Assembly (NCBI GenBank): GCA_017993775.1
Contig: JAGOMA010000020.1
Coordinates: forward strand, 35,945-99,944
Source of the DNA: Chloroflexota bacterium
GTDB lineage: Bacteria > Chloroflexota > Anaerolineae > Promineifilales > Promineifilaceae
Length of the DNA: 64,000 nucleotides
Reading direction: 5' to 3'
Shown piece after piece: positions 57,966 to 64,000 of the stretch. The notes below the pieces were generated by a model, which was not told where the DNA came from, searched no databases, and worked only from the letters and a program-made list of their open reading frames with translations. A program made the translations under genes and the position numbers. Position 1 is the first letter of the stretch. Every line of letters begins with the position of its first letter.

Positions 57966-58862
57966 TTATCCCCCACTCGCAAAAATAAGCGCTACTCCCA
58001 CAAAGGCCACCACGGTTCCCACAATGCCACGCGGGCTGATGGGGCGGTGGTAAACAAAGTATTCGACAGGAATGAGCAGCACCGGCGGCAAGGCCATCAA
58101 CGTGGAGGCAATGCCCAGGCGGGTAAGCTGCACGGCCGTTAACGACAGCCATATCCCTAAAAACGGTCCAAAAAACGAGCCGCCGACCATTGTGGGGAAC
58201 GCGCGCACATTGCGCCATTGGCGAAATGTATACTGCAACTGCCCCCGGAAAGCGGCCAATCCCCACAAAATGATGGCTGCTACCAGAATACGAATGATCG
58301 TCGCCGAAATGGTGGGAAAACCGCCCACCAGACCATATTTAGCCGTCACCAGATTGGCAACCTGCCCCAACGCTCCGGCCAGAGCGAAAAACAAGCCGCG
58401 CCAATACTGCTTGTTTTCGATTACCGTCAGTCCGGCGCGCTTTTCCGTGACCACCCAACCCATGCCGCCAACGGCCAGCAAAATGCCGGCCAACTCCAAT
58501 CTGCCAACCACTTCGCCAAACAGCACCCAGCCAAACAGAAGGCTAAAAATAGGCACGCTGGACATCATCAACATAGACAGACGCGGGCCGATGAGTACGT
58601 AAGCCTGAAATAAAAACGTATCCCCTAACACCAGACCCAAAATGCCGCTGATCGCCAACCACTGCCAGCGAAACAATTCGACGTGCTGCGGGAAGAGCGT
58701 GCCTTCCAACAAAAAATGCATGGTGGCCAGAAAAAACAGCGCGAATAGCAGGCGGCTGCGATTGACCACGCCGGACCCGATGAGCCGTCCGCTGTAGCTG
58801 AAGAAAACGGCCGTTAATGACCAACAAACGGCCGTGCCAAACGCCGCCAGTTCACCCCACAT
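57966..58862 (-). CDS. EamA/DMT family transporter
   Basis: A 298-residue permease with ten predicted helices in two EamA repeats (about 3-137 and 155-293). The second repeat shows FFALAGALGQVANL and GGSFFGPFLGIWLSL. Family members export amino acids, metabolites or nucleotide sugars; the substrate cannot be read from sequence. It lies 24 bases after the mmuM gene on the same strand, so a role in amino-acid or methionine-related export is possible. An ACGGCCGT pair lies within its first 60 bases. Confidence 0.88.
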   Translation of the reverse strand: MWGELAAFGTAVCWSLTAVFFSYSGRLIGSGVVNRSRLLFALFFLATMHFLLEGTLFPQHVELFRWQWLAISGILGLVLGDTFLFQAYVLIGPRLSMLMMSSVPIFSLLFGWVLFGEVVGRLELAGILLAVGGMGWVVTEKRAGLTVIENKQYWRGLFFALAGALGQVANLVTAKYGLVGGFPTISATIIRILVAAIILWGLAAFRGQLQYTFRQWRNVRAFPTMVGGSFFGPFLGIWLSLTAVQLTRLGIASTLMALPPVLLIPVEYFVYHRPISPRGIVGTVVAFVGVALIFASGG

Positions 58863-58885
58863 ACATCACTTCCGACCTGCTGCAC

Positions 58886-59839
58886 CTACTGTTCATGTTG
58901 TCTTCCATGGAACCGATCCCGAATTTGCTGAATGTGCGCCGGACGCGTGCGGCAGCAGCCGCCCAACCCGGACGCGCCCAATTTGCGCCATTCACGGCTA
59001 AACGTGCCGAACTCTGCCGGTACAGACTCGCCAAACCAATGTTTACGTTCCCCGTCATACGTCTCGCCGGAATTGGGATAGACAATAATCGGTTTTTGGG
59101 TCACCTGAAAAATCTCGCGGATGAGGTCGGGGATAAAGCGCGGCGCGGTGCAGTTAACGCCAATGGCTGCCACCTGCGGAAACTGGTCCAGATAGGCCGC
59201 GCACTCGGCAATCGGCGTGCCGTCGCTGATGTGCTGCCCATCGCGGCAGCTAAAACTGAACCAGGCCATGCGGTCGGGCAATTGGGTCAGCAGGGCGGCC
59301 AAGGCTTGGGCTTCGGCCAGCGATGGCAGGGTCTCGCAAGCCAGCAAATCGGCGCCGGTAGCGGCCAATAACTGCCAGCGCGACGCGTGCCAGGCGCGTA
59401 AGCCGGCCTCGTCCAGGTCGTAATCGCCGCGATATTCGGAGCCATCGGCCAGATACGCCCCATAAGGCCCTACGCTGGCGGCGACTAACGGCCGTATCCG
59501 CCCTACCCGATTTGCCGCCTCAGCCCAAAATTCATCCCGCGCTTGCACAGCCAGTTCCACGGAAAGGTTGAGGAGGCGCACTGCTTCAGCCTCGGTCATG
59601 CCCTGGGCCATGAAGCCGGGGATTGTCGCCTGGTAGCTGGCGGTGATGGCGCAGTCGGCCCCGGCGTGATAGTAAGCCAGATGCACGCGCCGGATGATGT
59701 GGGGATCATCGCGCAGCAGCCGCGCCGACCAGAGCGCATCGCCCAAATTGCAGCCCCATGCTTCTAGCTCGGTGGCCAGACCGCCATCGAGGATGAACGC
59801 GCCGTTTTGTTGGATGAACGGGAGCAGTGGATTTTGCAC
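58886..59839 (-). CDS. mmuM: Homocysteine S-methyltransferase
   Basis: A 317-residue zinc methyltransferase that makes methionine from homocysteine with S-methylmethionine or SAM as donor. The start FILDGGLATELEAWG, QATIPGFMAQGM, the zinc cysteines in IGVNCTAP and GLGGCCRT, and SVGPYGAYLADGSEYRGDY are characteristic of MmuM. It starts three bases after the GNAT stop codon, so both are probably translated from one transcript. Methyl donor is inferred from the family. Confidence 0.94.
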   Translation of the reverse strand: MQNPLLPFIQQNGAFILDGGLATELEAWGCNLGDALWSARLLRDDPHIIRRVHLAYYHAGADCAITASYQATIPGFMAQGMTEAEAVRLLNLSVELAVQARDEFWAEAANRVGRIRPLVAASVGPYGAYLADGSEYRGDYDLDEAGLRAWHASRWQLLAATGADLLACETLPSLAEAQALAALLTQLPDRMAWFSFSCRDGQHISDGTPIAECAAYLDQFPQVAAIGVNCTAPRFIPDLIREIFQVTQKPIIVYPNSGETYDGERKHWFGESVPAEFGTFSREWRKLGASGLGGCCRTRPAHIQQIRDRFHGRQHEQ

Positions 59840-59842
59840 TGG

Positions 59843-61174
59843 CTACCCTAACTCGATGAGGCGAGACGGCCGTTTGGGGAACAAAATCGGCAGGAGTACG
59901 GCCGTTTCATTATTTACATAACAATCAGCGAAGGCCGCATCCAACTCGCCCAGGCTGCGATGGCCAAACACCAGCTTCAAAAAGGTCAGTTCGGGGAAAA
60001 GAGCATCGCCGCTTTCCAGCCGCTCCGGCTCGTAAGTGCCCAAATCAACCAGTTTGCCCTTTTCAAAGACCATCGTGAGCTGCGAGCGGTAAAAATTGAG
60101 TTTGACGGCGCCGCTGTGGCCGGCCATCACGCTGTTTTGCAGGCGTGTTTCCAGCACCGGGGCGATGTGACGCAAAAATCCGGGCAGATCGGCTACGCGA
60201 ATATACCAGGCGTAGGGCGGCCGTCCGGTTGGCAGCTCACGCGCCAAAGCCTCATATACCGGATGAGACTCGCCAAAATGGAAGTGAATGTTTTGGTAGG
60301 GCTTTTTGCGCTCCGGGTTGAGGAGTACGGCCTCTTGTTCCAGGCTGCGGATAAGAAACAAGGCAACGGCGCGCAAAGAGTGGCCTGGCCGGACGCTCAT
60401 TTCGCGGAGGCCAAAAGATTGGCCCCAGTCGCGGTATTCGACATAGGCAACGGGTTGGGAAACGGCCGTTTCCTCCACCACATAAAAATGCCGCGAATAC
60501 TCCGATGTCCGCTGCGCCTCCGCCATTTCATAACGCCAGAGCGCCTCATCACGCAGTCGAGTCAAGAGGCCATCGGCACAGGCGCACGCATACAGCTCGT
60601 GCAAAAAGGGAATATCTTCCACGGTGGCCGGGCGCAGTTTATAAGGTTCATCGGCGGAAGTCTGGGTCTCTTTGTGCAGCCCCAGGTGGTAATTCCGCCC
60701 ACCACCCAAATTCACCGTCATCTCATAGCCAAACTGGCGGTAATACCAGGGCACGCCGGTAATAGCCTGCACCATGTGCCCGCGTGAGGCGCTCAGCGCA
60801 TGGACAGCTTCAAACTGCGCCCGCACCAGTCCCCGCCGCCGGTAGGCCGCATCAGTGCCTACCAATTCTGGCCGCCCCACGCCAAATGGAATGCCTTCAT
60901 AGGTCCAGGTCTGGCCGATGAGGCACAGGGTGGACACAATTTTGCCGCCGTCATGGTCATCGGTAACCACGGTAAAATCGCTGGCCTGCGTGGTTGGATG
61001 ACTGCCGCTCATAAGGTCGCGGGTCCAATCGACGAGAAAATGTTCCGGGTCTTCTGGATCATCGCTGTGAATACGCAGGTTAAAGGCGGCAATTTCCTCG
61101 GTATCGGCTGGTGTAGCCCACCGCAGCGTCAGCCCATTTCCCAGATCACGGGGTAGTCCAAATTGGTCATTCAT
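59843..61174 (-). CDS. GNAT acetyltransferase, Eis-like
   Basis: A 443-residue protein with an N-terminal GNAT domain (about 15-150) carrying the acetyl-CoA motif A as ELVGTDAAYRRRGLVRAQF and a middle GNAT-like region, followed by a C-terminal domain of about 110 residues (VMAGHSGAVKLNF, YEPERLESGDALFPELTFL) that resembles the SCP2-type fold found in Eis proteins. Eis acetylates amines of aminoglycosides and proteins, but substrates here are unknown. GGAGG lies about eight bases before the ATG. It opens a probable operon with mmuM and the EamA transporter. Confidence 0.85.
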   Translation of the reverse strand: MNDQFGLPRDLGNGLTLRWATPADTEEIAAFNLRIHSDDPEDPEHFLVDWTRDLMSGSHPTTQASDFTVVTDDHDGGKIVSTLCLIGQTWTYEGIPFGVGRPELVGTDAAYRRRGLVRAQFEAVHALSASRGHMVQAITGVPWYYRQFGYEMTVNLGGGRNYHLGLHKETQTSADEPYKLRPATVEDIPFLHELYACACADGLLTRLRDEALWRYEMAEAQRTSEYSRHFYVVEETAVSQPVAYVEYRDWGQSFGLREMSVRPGHSLRAVALFLIRSLEQEAVLLNPERKKPYQNIHFHFGESHPVYEALARELPTGRPPYAWYIRVADLPGFLRHIAPVLETRLQNSVMAGHSGAVKLNFYRSQLTMVFEKGKLVDLGTYEPERLESGDALFPELTFLKLVFGHRSLGELDAAFADCYVNNETAVLLPILFPKRPSRLIELG

Positions 61175-61320
61175 GTATGCAATCCTCCATAAAACAAATG
61201 AGTAAGGGTTGGCAGCGAATATAAGATATTGATTGGAAAGACGGCCGTTCTATTGACGACCCACCTGCAAATATGCAAAAATCTAGCGCAGATTTGAATT
61301 TTCACACCAAGGAGAAAATC

Positions 61321-61476
61321 ATGGTACTGTCTGATCTCACTTTCTGGTTAATCTTACTACCAACCGGCGTCACCGGCATCTTCTTGCTGCGCCAGGCCAA
61401 ACGCCTTGCCGAAGAAAAAGCCAGAAAAGCGCCAGTGCCAATCCGCATTCAGCGGCAACGGAGACAAGAAAGATAA
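61321..61476 (+). CDS. Small single-pass membrane protein
   Basis: A 51-residue protein: hydrophobic helix (LTFWLILLPTGVTGIFLL, about residues 5-22), then a very basic tail (RQAKRLAEEKARK to RQRRQER). A perfect AAGGAG site sits seven bases before the ATG at 61321, which supports it as a real gene. Its TAA stop directly abuts the next gene's ATG, so translation is probably coupled. The basic tail suggests cytoplasmic contact with membrane lipids or the metallopeptidase. No family is recognised. Confidence 0.7.
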   Translation: MVLSDLTFWLILLPTGVTGIFLLRQAKRLAEEKARKAPVPIRIQRQRRQER

Positions 61477-62190
61477 ATGTTCATTTTTTACAGCCCACTA
61501 TTCTGGATTCTGGCTCTCCCAGGTCTGGTCTTAGGGTTATTCGCTCAATCCAGAGTCAAGGGAGCCTTCAACAAATATTCAAAGGTAGGCACACACCGCA
61601 ACGTCACCGGCGCGGAAGTGGCCCGTACACTGCTCGATGCCCAGGGTTTATACGATGTCAGCATCGAACGCACCCAGGGCAACTTGAGCGATCATTACGA
61701 TCCGCGTAGCAAAGTACTGCGCCTCAGCCCGGCCGTTCACGACCAACCCAGCGTCGCCGCAGCCGGCGTAGCTGCCCATGAAATGGGCCATGCCCTACAA
61801 GACGCCGGCGGTTACGCTGCTCTTAACTTACGCAGCGCCCTGGTTCCGGCGGCTAACCTGGGCAGCAGCCTGGCTCCCATGATTTTCATGGTCGGCTTAT
61901 TCATGGACGTCCTGATCAAAGGCACGGGTCTGGGGTATTACATATCGTTGTTGGGCGTAGGATTGTTTGGTTTGGCTGTCTTATTCACCCTCATTACCTT
62001 GCCAGTAGAATACGACGCCAGCAAGCGCGCCAAGAAATTGCTCGTAAGCAATGGCATTTTATTTGAAGATGAAATGCAAGGCGTTAACAAGGTTTTAGAT
62101 GCTGCCGCGCTCACATATGTGGCTGCGGCCGTAGCGGCCATTGGCCAATTGTTGTACTACGTCGCCATTCTTGGCGGCCGCCGCGATTAA
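61477..62190 (+). CDS. YugP-type membrane zinc metallopeptidase
   Basis: A 237-residue protein of the zinc peptidase group found in YugP. The catalytic motif AAHEMGHALQDA is HExxH, in a region with LSPAVHDQPSVAAAGVAAHE. Membrane helices lie at the N-terminus (FILALPGLVLGLFAQ region), around 135-180 and at the C-terminus. It is presumably an integral membrane protease with an unknown substrate. It directly follows the small membrane protein with no gap. Confidence 0.9.
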   Translation: MFIFYSPLFWILALPGLVLGLFAQSRVKGAFNKYSKVGTHRNVTGAEVARTLLDAQGLYDVSIERTQGNLSDHYDPRSKVLRLSPAVHDQPSVAAAGVAAHEMGHALQDAGGYAALNLRSALVPAANLGSSLAPMIFMVGLFMDVLIKGTGLGYYISLLGVGLFGLAVLFTLITLPVEYDASKRAKKLLVSNGILFEDEMQGVNKVLDAAALTYVAAAVAAIGQLLYYVAILGGRRD

Positions 62191-62220
62191 CCCTCCAGAC
62201 TACATTAAATTCTTCACTCA

Positions 62221-62257
62221 AACCCCGTTGATTTCCCGGTCAACGGGGTTTTTTTGT
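62221..62257 (+). terminator. Rho-independent terminator
   Basis: AACCCCGTTGA and TCAACGGGGTT with an 8-base loop, then eight Ts, 30 bases after the YugP-type stop. Confidence 0.92.
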
Positions 62258-62361
62258 CTCCCCCACCTCTGCGCCTGATCTCGCATCAACCCACAAAGAT
62301 TTACTACAGTTGCACCGCACGACACCAATTGGCCATTTCCAAAATCACCTCTGCTATAACC

Positions 62362-62390
62362 TTGACAGCAGCGAACGAGTCATGTATAGT
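62362..62390 (+). promoter_or_regulatory. Sigma70-type promoter of the LacI gene
   Basis: TTGACA (62362-62367) and TATAGT (62385-62390) are exactly 17 bases apart, with the operator palindrome immediately downstream. Confidence 0.85.
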
Positions 62391-62399
62391 ATGACCAAT

Positions 62400-62413
62400 T
62401 GGAACCGGTTCCA
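62400..62413 (+). promoter_or_regulatory. LacI-type operator
   Basis: TGGAACCGGTTCCA is a perfect 14-base palindrome with a central CG, the shape of LacI/GalR-family operators. It lies just past the predicted transcription start, so binding would block the gene's own promoter. Confidence 0.85.
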
Positions 62414-62478
62414 TCTTAGCTAATAGTGACGGCATCACACAATTTTTGTCCAATGCCGTATGGAAAAGGAGAAGGAAG

Positions 62479-63486
62479 ATGGCAACCGCAACTATCAGAG
62501 ATGTTGCTCAAAAAGCGGGTGTTGGCGTAGGAACTGTGTCTCGGGTTCTTAATGACAACGTGTCCGTCAGCCAGGAAACCCGCCGTAAAGTTTTAGCAGC
62601 CATTTCCGAACTCGATTTTTCCCCCAACCTGGCTGCCCGCCGTCTATCCAGTGGTAAAACAATGGTTATTGGTGCCCTGGTTCCTTATTTCACCAATCCA
62701 TCTGTTGTGCGTCGGCTGCAAGGTGTTGTCTCGGTAGTGACCAACAGTGTGTATGATCTTATTTTGTTTGACGTGGAACTGGTGGAAAGGCGAGACGAAT
62801 ATTTACTGAATGTCTTACGTCGGCAGATGGTGGATGGATTGTTAATTATTTCGCTTACTCCTACGGATACAGATGTTCAGCACATCCAACAATCAGAACT
62901 TCCGACTGTTCTGGTAGATGCAAACCATCCGGCGCTAAGCCGGGTTGTGGTAGACAATGTGTTTGGCGGGTATCAGGCGACGAAACATTTGTTGGATTTA
63001 GGTCATCGTCGTATCGCATACATTAGCGATTATCTAGATGATCCATTTAACTCACCAGTACGCGATCGTTTTAAGGGTTATCGACAGGCTTTAGCCGAGA
63101 CAGGTTTAGATTTTCAGCCGGATTATCATCAACAAGGGCCACACGGCCGTTATGAAGCCCGCGCCATGACCACCAACTTACTCAACCTGTCCACTCCCCC
63201 CACCGCCATCTTCGCCTACAGCGACACCCAGGCCATCGGTGTCATCGAAGCCGCCCTCGACCTGGGCATAAAAATTCCCGAAGACCTATCTGTTATTGGC
63301 TTCGACAACATCGAAGCCGCTGAATATCTGCACATCACCACAATTCGTCAGGCTCTTTACGAATCCGGCGTCAGTGGTTGTGAATTACTGTTGCAAGTGA
63401 TGGCAAATCCAATGCCGGAACCACAGGAAATATTGCTACCCATCGAATTGGTCCAGCGCAATACGACTGCGCCGCCAAAACAATAA
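62479..63486 (+). CDS. LacI family transcriptional regulator
   Basis: A 335-residue regulator. Residues 4-52 are the LacI helix-turn-helix (TIRDVAQKAGVGVGTVSRVLN) plus hinge helix (SPNLAARRLSSGK). The remainder is the periplasmic-binding-protein-like sensor with VIGALVPYFTNPS, LGHRRIAYISD, FAYSDTQAIGVIEAAL and SVIGFDNIEAAEYLH. GGAGAAGG precedes the ATG at 62479. It should repress itself through the upstream palindrome and probably the sugar-uptake genes that follow. The inducer sugar is not identifiable, but the downstream binding protein suggests an alpha-glucoside or oligosaccharide. Confidence 0.94.
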   Translation: MATATIRDVAQKAGVGVGTVSRVLNDNVSVSQETRRKVLAAISELDFSPNLAARRLSSGKTMVIGALVPYFTNPSVVRRLQGVVSVVTNSVYDLILFDVELVERRDEYLLNVLRRQMVDGLLIISLTPTDTDVQHIQQSELPTVLVDANHPALSRVVVDNVFGGYQATKHLLDLGHRRIAYISDYLDDPFNSPVRDRFKGYRQALAETGLDFQPDYHQQGPHGRYEARAMTTNLLNLSTPPTAIFAYSDTQAIGVIEAALDLGIKIPEDLSVIGFDNIEAAEYLHITTIRQALYESGVSGCELLLQVMANPMPEPQEILLPIELVQRNTTAPPKQ

Positions 63487-63626
63487 TGCATGCGGTTGTT
63501 GTGAAACGGCCGTAACCCATTGTCGTCCGCCATAGGAGGTGATTCTAGCGTTAAACACAACTGATTTGTTCTTAGAAATTACCAAAAAAATCTAGTTATT
63601 TATAACTGGGAGGAAAAGAAAAACAA

Positions 63627-64000
63627 ATGTCAAACAAAAAATTATGGATGGTATTAGGTCTGGTATTGCTCCTTGCCCTGGCTCTCGCAGCCTGCGGCGG
63701 CACCGCCACACCCACAGAAACAGCTCAAGAAACAGCGCCAACAGAAGCCGCTGCCCCGGCCGAAGAAGCCGCAGCGCCCACCGAGGCCGCTGCCCCGGCC
63801 GAAGACATGCCCATGGCCGCTTTCCCCTACCCGGCCGGCAGTTTCCTGGAACGCGCCATTGCCGGCGAATTCTCCGGCACCGTTGTCACAGTTGATGGCC
63901 CCTTCGCCGACGCCGACGTCATTCGCTTCGACAAATCCATGGTTCCCTTCGAAGAAGCCACCGGCATCGATGTCCAATACATCGGCGGCAAAGAATTCGA
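63627..64000 (+). CDS. ABC transporter sugar-binding lipoprotein, N-terminal part
   Basis: The frame runs off the window end. The visible 124 residues comprise a signal peptide with lipobox LAAC at about residue 22, a linker of repeated PTEAAAPAEE units, then the start of the mature domain: GSFLERAIAGEFSGTVVTV, FADADVIRFDKSMVPFEEATGIDV and YIGGKEF. This start matches family 1 solute-binding proteins of alpha-glucoside-type transporters. It would capture an oligosaccharide outside the cell; the permease genes should follow. GGGAGG lies about 15 bases upstream, and the LacI gene precedes it by 140 bases. Confidence 0.82.
   Translation, partial: MSNKKLWMVLGLVLLLALALAACGGTATPTETAQETAPTEAAAPAEEAAAPTEAAAPAEDMPMAAFPYPAGSFLERAIAGEFSGTVVTVDGPFADADVIRFDKSMVPFEEATGIDVQYIGGKEF

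Noticed and set aside
1..64000. tRNA, rRNA, insertion sequence transposase or prophage genes
   Set aside because: Both strands were read for conserved arms and typical proteins; none was seen. Small hairpin repeats are present but carry no transposase.

Overview
This window looks like a chromosomal stretch from a GC-moderate (roughly 55-58 percent by eye) uncultured-type bacterium, most probably of the Chloroflexota (Anaerolineae/Ardenticatenia-like). The hints are several lipoproteins with long Thr/Pro/Ala/Val linkers, a CysO-type cysteine pathway, a Flp-type pilin, a Death-like effector-associated domain and many small dispersed hairpin repeats. No rRNA, tRNA, CRISPR array, IS transposase or prophage gene was seen. 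The taxonomic call is an inference, not a measurement.

Layout. 1-2.5 kb: end of oligopeptidase B and two family 2 glycosyltransferases. 2.6-8.5 kb: RNase HII, then a MarR regulator with a heterodimeric ABC exporter, then an AhpD-like protein. 8.6-9.8 kb: a SnoaL-like gene and a TetR gene sharing a perfect operator. 9.9-15 kb: YbhN-like membrane protein, lipoprotein, FAD oxidoreductase and UDP-glucose dehydrogenase (cell-surface polysaccharide or lipid theme). 15-18.4 kb: recD2 helicase followed by a HAM1 nucleotidase fold fused to an EAD-like domain. 18.4-22.7 kb: promoter, Fur-like box and leader in front of a complete protein-thiocarboxylate cysteine biosynthesis cluster (CysM, JAMM protease, CysO, DUF4395, thioredoxin, MoeZ). 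22.8-28.1 kb: HPt protein, REC-CpaE ATPase, a Flp pilin fused to a lectin-like domain, a membrane protein and a heptaheme cytochrome. 28.2-35.4 kb: a minus-strand catabolic operon with two carbamoyltransferases, carbamate kinase, two PLP enzymes and a GntR regulator, interrupted by a 23S-IVP-type gene. 35.6-46.9 kb: zinc ribbon protein, LysM lipoprotein, cold-shock protein, LspA, RluD, a large hybrid sensor kinase, Nfu-N and an MFS exporter. 47-55.4 kb: aspS, two paralogous glycoside hydrolases, a metallo-beta-lactamase-fold hydrolase and a lipoprotein. 55.5-62.2 kb: M28 peptidase, slipin, EamA transporter, MmuM, GNAT, a small membrane protein and a YugP peptidase. 62.3-64 kb: LacI regulator with its operator and the start of a sugar-binding lipoprotein.

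The strongest whole-window signal is the octamer palindrome ACGGCCGT. About 120 perfect copies were tallied by hand, where one or two are expected by composition. Copies lie in genes (as Thr-Ala-Val, Asn/Asp-Gly-Arg or Arg-Pro codons) and between genes, often enlarged into longer palindromes at gene ends. It resembles the cyanobacterial HIP1 phenomenon with a different word. A second signal is a set of heptamer-repeat hairpins (GGAGATT-, GTCAATC-, GCGTGAA- and GGGATTA-type units) that sit at gene ends, often supply the TAG stop codon, and twice lie in frame inside recD2. A third is a family of GACCCC/TAAGGG hairpins. The most novel single gene is the HAM1-EAD fusion, which has lost two canonical catalytic residues.
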